NCBI RefSeq assembly: GCF_031454155.1
Contig: NZ_JAVDQG010000008.1
Span: 62,001-126,000 of the forward strand
Direction of reading: 5' to 3'
DNA: 64,000 nt
From: Desmospora profundinema
Lineage (GTDB): Bacteria > Bacillota > Bacilli > Thermoactinomycetales > DSM-45169
Numbering within the stretch: the first letter of the stretch is position 1; each line of letters opens with the position of its first letter. This document shows, piece by piece, positions 18,262 through 27,776 of this stretch. The position numbers and the translations under genes were made by a program. Under the pieces are notes generated by a model. The model worked only from the letters and a program-made list of their open reading frames with translations. It had not been told where the DNA came from and searched no databases.

Positions 18262-18350
18262 CGGAGACATGGAGAGGTCGTGCTGCTTAGACATTCCGGG
18301 TTGGGACGTCTATGTAAGTGCGATCTCTTTATGTCTCCGTCTTCTTTTTC
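18262..18350 (+). promoter_or_regulatory. Leader terminator/antiterminator of glpF (GlpP target)
   Basis: CGGAGACAT (18262-18270) pairs perfectly with ATGTCTCCG (18331-18339), and the next ten bases inside extend the stem with G-U pairs. TCTTCTTTTT follows, so this is an intrinsic terminator inside the untranslated leader. In B. subtilis GlpP with glycerol 3-phosphate lets polymerase pass such terminators before glpF and glpD; glpP is present 3 kb downstream. Confidence 0.7.
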
Positions 18351-18386
18351 ACAATTAGTTTGAAAAATGAGAGGAGAGTGAAAGAA

Positions 18387-19199
18387 TTGCGTAACCGATT
18401 GTGGGGGGAATGTTTGTCCGAGTATTTGGGCACCTTTATTCTGATTTTTGTCGGGTGTGGCACGGTGGCGGGTTTGGTTTTAAATGGTGTCAATCTGGGT
18501 CAGTGGGAACTCTCTCTGGTCTGGGGACTGGCTGTGACGATGGCGATTTATGTGACCGGGGCGGTGAGCGGAACTCACATTAATCCGGCCGTCACCATTA
18601 CACTGGCTGTTTTCCGAGGTTTTCCCTGGCGTAAGGTAGGGCCGTACATCATGGCCCAAGTGGCAGGTGCTTTCACTGGTGCTGCTGTTACTTACGCACT
18701 GTACAACAAAGCCTTCGCTCAGTTCGAAAGCGCTGAAAACATCACGCGGGGCTCCGCTGAAAGCGTAGCGACTGCGGGGATCTTCTCCACCTATCCGGCT
18801 CCTTTTTTGACCAACATGGATGCGTTTTTCGTCGAATTTGCCATTACGGCGCTGTTGTTAATCGTCATTCTGGCTGTGGTGGATGATCGTAACCCGTTGT
18901 TTGTTCCTTTGAAAAACATGGGTCCTCTCATTATCGGATTAACGGTGGCCATGATCGGGGGATCGTGGGGGAATCTAACCGGGTTTGCGCTGAATCCTGC
19001 CCGTGATTTCGGTCCGAAGTTGTTCGCTTGGGCGGCGGGATGGGAGTCCATTGCGTTGCCTGCTCCCGCAGGGTACTTCTGGGTGCCGTTGATCGCACCG
19101 GTTCTGGGCGGTTTGTTCGGGGCTCTGGTCTATGATCAACTCGTGCGCCGTTACCTTCATAAAGAGGAAGAAGTGCCGACAGGAAAAGCTCAAGGGTAA
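18387..19199 (+). CDS. glpF: Glycerol uptake facilitator (aquaglyceroporin)
   Basis: A 270-residue channel of the MIP family for facilitated glycerol entry. Both NPA boxes are present: SGTHINPAVT and ALNPARDFGPK (the Asp after NPAR is the aquaglyceroporin mark). Six membrane segments are visible. TTG at 18387 has AGGAG about 10 bases upstream; the GTG at 18378 is too close to that site. A cre-like site, a promoter and a leader terminator lie upstream, so expression should need glycerol 3-phosphate and absence of preferred sugars. glpK follows after 288 bases. Confidence 0.93.
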   Translation: MRNRLWGECLSEYLGTFILIFVGCGTVAGLVLNGVNLGQWELSLVWGLAVTMAIYVTGAVSGTHINPAVTITLAVFRGFPWRKVGPYIMAQVAGAFTGAAVTYALYNKAFAQFESAENITRGSAESVATAGIFSTYPAPFLTNMDAFFVEFAITALLLIVILAVVDDRNPLFVPLKNMGPLIIGLTVAMIGGSWGNLTGFALNPARDFGPKLFAWAAGWESIALPAPAGYFWVPLIAPVLGGLFGALVYDQLVRRYLHKEEEVPTGKAQG

Positions 19200-19220
19200 G
19201 CGACAAGTTTGTTACCTTTC

Positions 19221-19236
19221 ATGAAAGCGCATGCAG
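19221..19236. promoter_or_regulatory. Candidate cre between glpF and glpK
   Basis: ATGAAAGCGCATGCAG matches the degenerate cre WTGNAANCGNWWNCAW at 15 of 16 positions. Its place just after the glpF stop could mark separate catabolite control of glpK or act as a roadblock. Confidence 0.5.
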
Positions 19237-19309
19237 AAACCGTCCGTTTCTTCATCTGTTGGTGCATGATAGGGTAGATAATGAAAGCAGGCTGTGAACC
19301 CAACGGGAT

Positions 19310-19440
19310 AGACCGGTCTCCAGAAAGTGGTGGATGGAGGATTAAGCATCAACATGTTGCGGAGTACGAGCCTCGCCTTGTTCGCATCCTCCCAAGCCTC
19401 GCTATGTAAGCGATGTCAAAACAACGAGGGAGACCGGATG
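19310..19440 (+). other. Possible structured leader RNA before glpK
   Basis: CCGGTCTCC (about 19313) and GGAGACCGG (about 19430) could close a 120-base structure. Inside are GGAGGAT / ATCCTCC and TCGCT / AGCGA pairings. No poly-T terminator is seen. I cannot assign it to a known RNA class; it may be a glpK leader or chance pairing. Confidence 0.3.
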
Positions 19441-19472
19441 CCCTGCGGGAATGAATGTACTTTTGATTATAA

Positions 19473-20999
<1,527 letters not shown>

Positions 21000-21038
21000 A
21001 GTTTGGCGTCGGGGATTCCCGGGTAGACCATAAACAGA

Positions 21039-21123
21039 TATAATAAATAGATGGGACTGAGACGAAAAGAGAGTCCCTCACCCGGGCAAGCTAATACGGT
21101 GAGGGACTCTCTTGTATTTTTTT
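21039..21123 (+). terminator. glpK terminator / possible glpP attenuator
   Basis: AAGAGAGTCCCTCACC (21067-21082) pairs perfectly over 16 bases with 21098-21113 and is followed by GTATTTTTTT. It ends only about a dozen bases before the glpP start. TATAAT at 21039-21044 could place a transcription start near 21051, in which case the terminator would form the whole glpP leader. The matching -35 (TTCCCG) is poor. Confidence 0.85.
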
Positions 21124-21136
21124 GGGGGGAATGGAT

Positions 21137-21709
21137 GTGAAAAGGAGTAAACGGTTTGGGGTTGAACATCCGGTCATCGCTGCCATACGTGGGGAAGACG
21201 GGATCGATCGTTTGGATGAGAGCCTGGTAACTCATTGCTTCCTGTTGTGCGGAGATATCAATACGCTGCCCGGCCTGGTACAACGGGTACGGGCCAAGGG
21301 GAAGCGCGTCTTTCTTCACCTCGATCTTGCTAAGGGATTTGGTAACGACCGGGCCGCCCTGGCTTACATCAAACGGGAATTGGAGCCGGACGGGGTGGTG
21401 TCGACACGGACCCATCTGCTTAAAAACGCGCGGGAGGAAGGGCTGACAGCGGTGCAGCGCCTGTTTATCCCTGACAGCATGTCGGTGGAGACCGGTCGCC
21501 ATCTATTAAAACAGTCCAAGGCGGATGCGGTGGAAGTGATGCCGGGTGTTGTGCCGGCTTGGGTGTATCAGACCCTGCGACGGGATATTCAGATCCCCAT
21601 CGTGGCCGGCGGATTGCTGCATCAGCCGGATGATGTGAGACGGGCATTGGAAGCGGGTGCGGACGCAGTCTCTGTCAGTAACCAAGCATTGTGGAATCAG
21701 GACTTTTAA
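21137..21709 (+). CDS. glpP: Glycerol operon antiterminator GlpP
   Basis: A 190-residue protein of the GlpP family, a TIM-barrel-like RNA-binding regulator. With glycerol 3-phosphate it binds glp leader mRNAs and allows read-through of leader terminators. Recognisable stretches are PVIAAIRG near the start, HLDLAKGFGND, and DAVEVMPGVVP ... PIVAGGLL. GTG at 21137 lies 6 bases after GGGGGGA; the ATG at 21131 touches that site and is less likely. It sits between glpK and glpD, with glpD starting 32 bases later, so glpP-glpD probably share an mRNA. Its target in this window is most likely the glpF leader hairpin. Confidence 0.92.
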   Translation: MKRSKRFGVEHPVIAAIRGEDGIDRLDESLVTHCFLLCGDINTLPGLVQRVRAKGKRVFLHLDLAKGFGNDRAALAYIKRELEPDGVVSTRTHLLKNAREEGLTAVQRLFIPDSMSVETGRHLLKQSKADAVEVMPGVVPAWVYQTLRRDIQIPIVAGGLLHQPDDVRRALEAGADAVSVSNQALWNQDF

Positions 21710-21741
21710 AGAAAAACGATACAAGGGAGTGTGAGAGCAGT

Positions 21742-23385
21742 ATGCAGTTTTCAGCATCCAACCGGAAACGCTGGTTGTCCGAGATGGAGGAGGAGACCCT
21801 AGATGTGTTGGTGGTTGGGGGAGGCATTACCGGTGCCGGGATCGCTTTGGACGCCGCCACCCGTGGTCTTACCGTCGGTTTAGTGGAAAAACAGGATTTT
21901 GGAGGCGGTACCAGCAGTCGTTCCACCAAGTTAATTCATGGGGGGCTGCGCTATCTGAAACAGATGGAGTTCAATTTGGTCAGGGAAGTCGGGCGGGAAC
22001 GGGCTTTGCTGTACGAGCGTGCGCCCCATATCGTCATTCCTGCCCCGATGATGCTGCCCATCTATCAGGGCGGCACCTACGGCAAATGGGCTTCCTCTGT
22101 CGGCCTGTTGGTCTATGATCGGTTGGCGGGGGTGAAGAAGGAAGAGCGGCGGCGTATGATGTCCAGGGAAGAAACCCTGAAACGGGAGCCTTTATTGACG
22201 GACCGAGGGTTAAAAGGGTCCGGACTCTATGTGGAATACCGCACCGACGATGCCCGGCTCACCCTGGAAGTAATGAAAACCGCCGCTTCACATGGAGCCA
22301 AAGCGGTCAACTATACGGAGGTCATTTCCTTCCTTTATGATAACGGACGGGTGATCGGTGCTGAAGTGCGGGACCAAGCGGGTGGGGGAACGTACCGCAT
22401 CCGGGCACGGGAAGTGGTTAATGCCGCCGGTCCCTGGGTGGATGAATTGAGGAAAAAGGATCAGTCTCTGGAAGGAAAACATTTGCACCTGACAAAAGGA
22501 GTTCATCTGGTGGTGCCTCATGAGCGTTTTCCTTTGCGCCAGCCCATTTACTTTGACGTCCCGGATGGCCGGATGGTGTTTGCGATTCCGCGGGGACGAA
22601 CCACCTATGTGGGGACCACGGACACCGATTATATAGGGTCCATCGATAAGCCGGTCATGACAGAGGAAGACAGGGACTATCTGTTGAAGGGAGTCAACCA
22701 TGTCTTCCCCACTGTGGACTTGAAACCGAAGGATGTGGAATCCGGTTGGGCAGGACTGAGGCCTCTCATCCATGAGGAAGGGAAAAGCCCCTCGGAATTG
22801 TCCCGCAAGGATGAGATTTTCCAGTCTTCTTCCGGATTGATCACCATCGCCGGAGGCAAACTGACCGGCTTCCGCAAGATGGCGGAACGGGTGGTGGATC
22901 TGGTGGCAAAGCGGCTGGCCGATGCCGGTGTACGGGAATCCGGGATCTGTCGTACGGACCAGGTAGCCTTGATCGGAGGCGGAAACCTGGGGTCCGATGG
23001 CTTCAGCCGCTTCCGGGAAGAGTGGACGGATCGGATGGAGCAAGCGGGAGTAGAGCGGAGTCGGGCGGAAGCGCTGATTCATCTGTACGGCTTGCAGATC
23101 GAAGGGGTTTGGGAACGGGCGGAGGAACGTCCGGACCGGCTGACCGCCGCTCAGGTGGATTTCGCGATGGAAGAAGAGATGGCGATCCGTGCGGTCGATT
23201 TTCTGGTGCGACGAACGGGCTCCCTCTTTTTCGACCGTCCCCGCAGTGAAGCCGACGCTCCTCAAGTCCTGGAACAGATGGCGGAGAGTCTGGACTGGGA
23301 TGACGAGCGAAAGCGGATGGAACAAGCCATGTTGGAGCAGGAGCAGAAACAGACTCATCCTCCGCTGGCTGAAAAAACCGGATAA
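21742..23385 (+). CDS. glpD: Glycerol-3-phosphate dehydrogenase, FAD-dependent aerobic
   Basis: A 547-residue peripheral membrane flavoprotein oxidising glycerol 3-phosphate to dihydroxyacetone phosphate and passing electrons to quinone. The N-terminal FAD fold reads VLVVGGGITGAGIALDAATRG; family signatures GGTSSRSTKLIHGGLRYL and AGKL-type motif IAGGKLTGFRKMAE follow. ATG at 21742 has GGGAGTGTGAGAG upstream; the frame is open for 17 further codons but these overlap glpP. It closes the glp cluster and is followed by a terminator. Confidence 0.96.
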   Translation: MQFSASNRKRWLSEMEEETLDVLVVGGGITGAGIALDAATRGLTVGLVEKQDFGGGTSSRSTKLIHGGLRYLKQMEFNLVREVGRERALLYERAPHIVIPAPMMLPIYQGGTYGKWASSVGLLVYDRLAGVKKEERRRMMSREETLKREPLLTDRGLKGSGLYVEYRTDDARLTLEVMKTAASHGAKAVNYTEVISFLYDNGRVIGAEVRDQAGGGTYRIRAREVVNAAGPWVDELRKKDQSLEGKHLHLTKGVHLVVPHERFPLRQPIYFDVPDGRMVFAIPRGRTTYVGTTDTDYIGSIDKPVMTEEDRDYLLKGVNHVFPTVDLKPKDVESGWAGLRPLIHEEGKSPSELSRKDEIFQSSSGLITIAGGKLTGFRKMAERVVDLVAKRLADAGVRESGICRTDQVALIGGGNLGSDGFSRFREEWTDRMEQAGVERSRAEALIHLYGLQIEGVWERAEERPDRLTAAQVDFAMEEEMAIRAVDFLVRRTGSLFFDRPRSEADAPQVLEQMAESLDWDDERKRMEQAMLEQEQKQTHPPLAEKTG

Positions 23386-23392
23386 AAACACA

Positions 23393-23424
23393 AAAAGGAA
23401 GCACCCGGGACGGGTGCTTCTTTT
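23393..23424. terminator. Bidirectional terminator after glpD
   Basis: GAAGCACCCG and CGGGTGCTTC (23398-23407, 23411-23420) form a stem with a 3-base loop, A-rich before and T-rich after. It lies between convergent genes. Confidence 0.85.
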
Positions 23425-23425
23425 G

Positions 23426-23854
23426 TTACTCCTTGGGCAGTTCTACCTTGCCGGATAGAAGGTCGCAGGTTCCGATTTTAACGTTTGTCAAGGCCCAGTC
23501 CCGCAAGGCATCCCGCATGTATAGCACCGGATTGCTCTTTTTTCCGCAAGCCGTTGGAATCACCACCCAAGCGGCCCCCTTCTGGCTGAATACGGACAAG
23601 GGATGCCCCACCTTTGATTTTCGATAGGTGGAGCAGGTTTCCACTTGTACGAACACCACCCGTGATTCTCGAAAAGCGAGGATATCCGGTTTGTAACCGT
23701 CCACTGCCGCCATGGGCGGACCATCTGGCCAATCGACGTGGTCGGCTTGCACCTGGAAACCTTTTCGAACCAGCTCCTTGGCTACGAGCCGGATCATGTC
23801 GTGATGTTGGTCTGTGAATGTGGTGGCACGGTCGACATGAATGGTTTCAGTCAA
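23426..23854 (-). CDS. Hypothetical protein, possibly PD-(D/E)XK-fold
   Basis: A 142-residue soluble protein. The core YKPDILAFRESRVVFVQVETCSTY has the spacing of a PD-(D/E)XK nuclease core (Asp, then a beta strand with QVE), but the final Lys of the motif is not in place, so activity is doubtful. Relatives of this style occur as stand-alone housekeeping hypotheticals. TTG at 23854 follows GGAGGAG by 6 bases. It is convergent with glpD and sits next to an IS605-type element. Function unknown. Confidence 0.6.
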   Translation of the reverse strand: MTETIHVDRATTFTDQHHDMIRLVAKELVRKGFQVQADHVDWPDGPPMAAVDGYKPDILAFRESRVVFVQVETCSTYRKSKVGHPLSVFSQKGAAWVVIPTACGKKSNPVLYMRDALRDWALTNVKIGTCDLLSGKVELPKE

Positions 23855-24121
23855 TATTTACTCCTCCTGCCATTTTGAAGGATTCTTTGGTTGGTTAAGG
23901 TTCACCATGATTGTAGCATGATTCGGGAGCTTTTTATTCATTTTTATGAAGATTATAGGCCCTTTAGGGTTGGGATGAAAGCGAGCGCACCACGGGCACT
24001 TCCTTCGGTCGTCGGACGAGGGAGGGTTTCCCCCATACGCTAAGTCCGACAGTTTTTGTCCTGAACCCGAACACACGATCCCTTTCCTATGGTAAAATAT
24101 TCATGAGAGGAGGTGAATCCA

Positions 24122-25223
24122 GTGATCCGAACTTACAAATTCAAGTTAGTCCCGACCATCGAGCAAATACAAACGATCAAGTGGAGCCTGGACATGTGCC
24201 GATGGTTATACAACAGCATGCTGGAACAACGTCGTTTTGCCTACAAGAGACGAGGTTTTTCCTTGAACTATCATCAGCAAGCGACGGAACTTCCTTCATT
24301 GAAAAAGGAACTTCCCGCATTTAAACAGATTTACTCCCAGGTTCTTCAGCAAGTGGTGAAACGGTTGGATTTGGCTTTTCAACATTTTTTCCGTCGCGTC
24401 AAACGAGGAGAAAAGCCAGGGTTTCCTCGTTTTCAGGGAAAAAACCGGTTTGATTCCTTGATTTACCCGCAAGCAAAGCCGTCTATGTTCCAAGGCAAAT
24501 TTCTCCGTGTCCCTAAGATTGGCGATATCCGTATCAAGATACATCGCCAAATGGAAGGAATACCAAAGACCCTCACCATTAAAAGAAAGAATGGTCGGTA
24601 CTATGCAATGGTGACCTGTGAGATGGAGCCTTTCCCCCAAAACCCAGTGGGAAACGGGTAGGAATTGACCTGGGAGTGAAACACTTTGCGGTCACTTCAG
24701 ACAACGAGTCCTTTCCAGCGATGCACTTTTTGGAGAAAGGGTTAAGAAAGATCAAGCGATTGCAACGAATGGTATCCCGTCGAAAGAAAGGTTCAAACCG
24801 TCGGCGCAAAGCGGTGGCGTTGTTGGCGAAAGCTCATGAGAGGGTGGCGAATCAACGAAAAGACCTTGCTCATCAGATCAGCCGTTCTCTGGTGGATCGA
24901 TATGATCTGATTGTCTTCGAAAAGCTGAATGTCAAAGGGATGGTGAAGAATCGTCCCCTAGCAAAAAAGATTACGGATGCCGCTTGGCGGCAGTTGATCG
25001 ACTTCACCACTTACAAGGCAGAATGGGCCGTAAGGAAGTGAAGTTGGTCGATCCTCGTAACACGTCCCAGGATTGTTCGCAATGTGGTCGGATGGTGAAG
25101 AAAGACCTAAGTGTCCGCGTTCACTCATGTCGCTGTGGCTACACAGAGGATCGGGATCTCAACGCGGCGCAAAACATTCTTCATCGAGCCATTGGTTTCG
25201 TACCGGAAAATAAGGTCAGCTAG
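24122..25223 (+). pseudogene. tnpB: TnpB with two frameshifts
   Basis: Three consecutive frames together make a complete TnpB of about 365 residues. The first (MIRTYKFKLVPTIEQIQ...) stops at 24661, just before the RuvC Asp motif GIDLGVKHFA in the next frame. The second runs through FEKLNVKGMVKN (RuvC Glu) and stops at 25041. The third has the zinc-finger cysteines CSQCGRM ... HSCRCG and EDRDLNAAQNIL (last RuvC Asp). Two single-base changes, near 24650 and near 25030, would restore it. GTG at 24122 is the likely start, after AGGAGGTGA. The motifs are all conserved, so inactivation looks recent. Confidence 0.88.
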
Positions 25224-25329
25224 AACTCCAACTTTTTTAGGCTCGGGCGGAGCCTTCGGGAGAGGGCAGCGGGTTGCCGCACCCCATGATCCGAGAAGCC
25301 CACGGCTTTAGCCGTGTGGAGCAAGTCAC
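25150..25329 (+). ncRNA. Candidate omegaRNA of the second tnpB element
   Basis: The region after the tnpB stop is rich in pairing: GGCTCGGGCGGAGCC at about 25241, a GC-rich stretch, then the perfect hairpin CACGGCTTTAGCCGTG and the end GGAGCAAGTCAC. This matches the 3' scaffold of TnpB guide RNAs. The guide would start at 25330 (ATTGTCGTCTGATAAG). The 5' end is uncertain, and the partner nuclease in this copy is broken. Confidence 0.55.
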
Positions 25330-25462
25330 ATTGTCGTCTGATAAGAATAAATATGATTGCGGAGTAGAACAAGAAGCTTGGGCAAAACACGGAAATATTA
25401 CAGTGATGGGGTGGAGTTGGCGTTTGTCAAACAGTGATCTCCATGAAATCGGACGCTGCCGG

Positions 25463-25491
25463 TTTAACTGCCATAGGAAGTAGTTTAAAAT
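25463..25491 (+). promoter_or_regulatory. Promoter of yicC, probably leaderless
   Basis: TTTAAC (25463-25468) and TAAAAT (25486-25491) are 17 bases apart. The -10 ends only 6 bases before the ATG at 25498, so transcription would begin at or next to the start codon. No ribosome site precedes the ATG. Confidence 0.55.
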
Positions 25492-25497
25492 GGGAAC

Positions 25498-26391
25498 ATG
25501 ATGACCCAGACAACCATTCAAAGTATGACAGGCTATGGACAAGGCGATTGCGAAGTGTCAGGGGCGCGGCTTCATGTGGAGATCCGTTCGGTGAACCACC
25601 GCTTCTTGGAGATGACCATCCGCATGCCTGCGGGGTGGGGTGTGATGGAAGAAGAGGTAAAGTCAGTCCTCCGCCGTCATCTGAGGCGGGGGAAGGTGAA
25701 CTTGACCCTGTCCATCGAAGGAACGCCCGCTTCCCGGCGAGAGATAGATGTGGATTGGGAATTGGCGGACGGCCTGGTTCAAGTGGCACGGTCTCTGAAA
25801 GAACGCTACGGGCTGTCGGGGGACATCACCTTGTCTCAACTGTTGCAACATCCCGACCTATTGCAGTTGGAGGAGGCGAACATCCAACCTGAGGCGTACC
25901 GCGAGCCGTTGTTGGAAACGGTGGAAACGGCAGCTCGGTCCCTGGTGGGGATGCGCCGCAAGGAAGGGGAATCCCTGGCAAGAGATCTTCTCACGCGATT
26001 ACAGACTCTGGAACGATTGGCCGAAGAGATCGGAGTGCGCGCTCCGCAGGTGGTGAATCAATACCGCAAACGGCTGGGGGAACGATTAAGGGATTTCCTC
26101 GATACCGCTTCCCTGGATGAAGACCGGATCCTGGCGGAAGCCGCCCTCTTTGCGGATAAGGCGGACATCGCCGAAGAGCTGACACGTTTGAGAAGCCATG
26201 TGGTCCAATTTCGGGAGGCTTTGCAACGGAATGAAGCGGTGGGGCGCCGGTTGGACTTCCTGATCCAGGAGATGAACCGAGAAGTAAACACCATCGGAGC
26301 AAAAGCCAACGATGCATCCATCGGCAGCCGGGTGGTTGAATGTAAGAGCGAACTGGAAAAAATGAGAGAACAAGTGCAAAACATCGAGTAA
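25498..26391 (+). CDS. YicC-family endoribonuclease
   Basis: A 297-residue cytosolic protein of the YicC/YloC family. E. coli YicC is an endoribonuclease; the B. subtilis homologue YloC heads the same gene block. The N-terminal signature SMTGYGQG and the region VEIRSVNHRFLEM are present, as is the C-terminal GSRVVECKSELEKMREQVQNIE. The ATG at 25498 (or 25501) has no Shine-Dalgarno sequence and a -10 box 6 bases upstream, suggesting a leaderless transcript. remA follows after 64 bases with its own -10 (TATAAT, 26398-26403). Confidence 0.92.
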   Translation: MMTQTTIQSMTGYGQGDCEVSGARLHVEIRSVNHRFLEMTIRMPAGWGVMEEEVKSVLRRHLRRGKVNLTLSIEGTPASRREIDVDWELADGLVQVARSLKERYGLSGDITLSQLLQHPDLLQLEEANIQPEAYREPLLETVETAARSLVGMRRKEGESLARDLLTRLQTLERLAEEIGVRAPQVVNQYRKRLGERLRDFLDTASLDEDRILAEAALFADKADIAEELTRLRSHVVQFREALQRNEAVGRRLDFLIQEMNREVNTIGAKANDASIGSRVVECKSELEKMREQVQNIE

Positions 26392-26455
26392 ACAGGTTAT
26401 AATGAGATGAATGCGGTAACGATTATAGACATGTGGAGCGAGGAGGTACTCCAAG

Positions 26456-26722
26456 TTGAGTATCAAACTGATCAATATCGGTTTCGGCAACATTGTATCC
26501 GCCAACCGAATCATCTCCATCGTCAGCCCGGATTCGGCACCGATTAAACGGATCATCACGGAAGCCCGGGACCGGGGCGTGTTGATCGACGCCACTTACG
26601 GACGCCGGACCCGAGCGGTCATCATTACCGACAGTGACCATGTGATCCTGTCTGCCGTCCAGCCGGAGACCGTCGCACAGCGTTTGGCAAGCAAAGATTC
26701 TTCGGAAGAGATGGTGGATTAA
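26456..26722 (+). CDS. remA: Extracellular matrix regulator RemA (DUF370)
   Basis: An 88-residue DNA-binding protein of the RemA family. In B. subtilis it forms ring-like oligomers and activates matrix and osmoprotection genes. The signature [25 protein letters not shown] is clear, together with [19 protein letters not shown] at 26456 follows GAGGAGGT. It has a likely own promoter (TATAAT at 26398-26403, inside the tail of yicC) and is followed by gmk after 16 bases. Confidence 0.95.
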   Translation: MSIKLINIGFGNIVSANRIISIVSPDSAPIKRIITEARDRGVLIDATYGRRTRAVIITDSDHVILSAVQPETVAQRLASKDSSEEMVD

Positions 26723-26738
26723 ACAGAAAGGGAGCTAT

Positions 26739-27362
26739 ATGGGGAAAGAGTTGAAGACCAGAGGATTGCTGATCGTGCTTTCCGGTCCGTCCGGTGCCGG
26801 GAAAGGAACCGTCTGCGCTTCTCTGCGCAAGCGTCTGCCTGAGCTGGTCTATTCCGTCTCAGCCACTACCCGTCCTCCCCGCAAGGGGGAGGTGGATGGC
26901 GTCAACTACTTCTTTAAGACAAAAGAAGAGTTTGAACGGATGATCCAGCAGGGGGAACTCCTGGAATGGGCCCGGTTTGTGGACAACTATTATGGTACTC
27001 CGCGGGGGTTTGTGGAAGACCGATTAAATGAAGGAAAAGATGTTCTGCTGGAGATTGAAGTCCAGGGAGCAAGACAAGTGAAAGAGCGCTTTCCACAAGG
27101 CGTGTTTATCTTCCTGCTCCCTCCTTCCATGGAGGAGCTTCACAGCCGGTTGCAGGGACGTGGAACGGAAACGGATGAGGTACTCCGGGAGCGGCTGGAA
27201 GCTGCCGGTGAAGAACTGGCACAGGTTCATCACTATGATTACGTCGTGGTTAATGACCGGGTCGAGGACGCCTATGACCGAATCCGCTCTATTCTCATGG
27301 CAGAGCATTTGAAGAGGGAAAGACTGTTTCATGATCAACCTGATTGGTTGGAGGGATTGTAA
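26739..27362 (+). CDS. gmk: Guanylate kinase
   Basis: A 207-residue cytosolic enzyme converting GMP and ATP to GDP and ADP. The P-loop GPSGAGKG is at residues 16-23, followed by the GMP-binding [20 protein letters not shown] and the [12 protein letters not shown] segment. AAAGGGAG precedes the ATG. The stop TAA overlaps the rpoZ start by one base, implying coupled translation with the omega subunit. Confidence 0.97.
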   Translation: MGKELKTRGLLIVLSGPSGAGKGTVCASLRKRLPELVYSVSATTRPPRKGEVDGVNYFFKTKEEFERMIQQGELLEWARFVDNYYGTPRGFVEDRLNEGKDVLLEIEVQGARQVKERFPQGVFIFLLPPSMEELHSRLQGRGTETDEVLRERLEAAGEELAQVHHYDYVVVNDRVEDAYDRIRSILMAEHLKRERLFHDQPDWLEGL

Positions 27363-27568
27363 TGCTGTATCCATCCATTGATGATCTGATGTCCAGAGCG
27401 GACAGCAAATACACATTGGTGATCGTTGCGGCCAAACGCGCCCGTCAATTGCTGGACGGGTCCACTTCGAGCCTGGAGTCCAAATCCCACAAAAACGTAG
27501 GAGTGGCTCTCGAGGAAATCGTGGCTGGTGAACTGGTGCCGCCGCCGGTGGAAGGCGAGAAGAAGTGA
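27362..27568 (+). CDS. rpoZ: RNA polymerase omega subunit
   Basis: A 68-residue omega subunit that helps fold and assemble the beta' subunit of RNA polymerase. The N-terminus [29 protein letters not shown] is typical, including the segment that clamps beta'. Its ATG overlaps the gmk stop (TAATG). A terminator at 27639 ends this transcription unit. Confidence 0.95.
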   Translation: MLYPSIDDLMSRADSKYTLVIVAAKRARQLLDGSTSSLESKSHKNVGVALEEIVAGELVPPPVEGEKK

Positions 27569-27638
27569 CAGCCTGACGGAACCGACATTTTACAACAGAA
27601 GCGCCGGAAAACCGCCGACAAAAGCGGGCCGGTTCGTC

Positions 27639-27675
27639 AACAGCCTGGACAATCGGACCCAGGTTGTTATTTTTT
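27639..27675 (+). terminator. Intrinsic terminator after rpoZ
   Basis: AACAGCCTGG and CCAGGTTGTT pair with one G-U, followed by ATTTTTT. It separates the yicC-rpoZ group from coaBC. Confidence 0.8.
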
Positions 27676-27776
27676 ACCCAAATCCGATCATACTACTGTG
27701 TTTATCATCAGAAATAAATGTGGGGTTCCCACGCTGCCGAAAGAGGTTTCGATTTTAGCGAAAGGGAGGGGCGTAC

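Larger units (their letters stand above)
23972..25329 (+). mobile_element. IS605/IS1341-type element with tnpB only (tnpB frameshifted)
   Basis: The left end has GGGATGAAAGCGAGCG (23972-23987) and the palindrome GTCGGAC...GTCCGAC (24011-24050). Next come an AGGAGGTGA site and a tnpB pseudogene. The right end has the classic hairpin CACGGC-TTTA-GCCGTG (25301-25316) and ends at GTCAC (25329). There is no tnpA. It is closer to the relic at 16.5 kb than to the element at 2.6 kb. Boundaries are inferred from the repeats. Confidence 0.72.

Noticed and set aside
19330-19440. T-box or known riboswitch before glpK
   Set aside because: None of the conserved class-defining cores is visible; only generic pairing.
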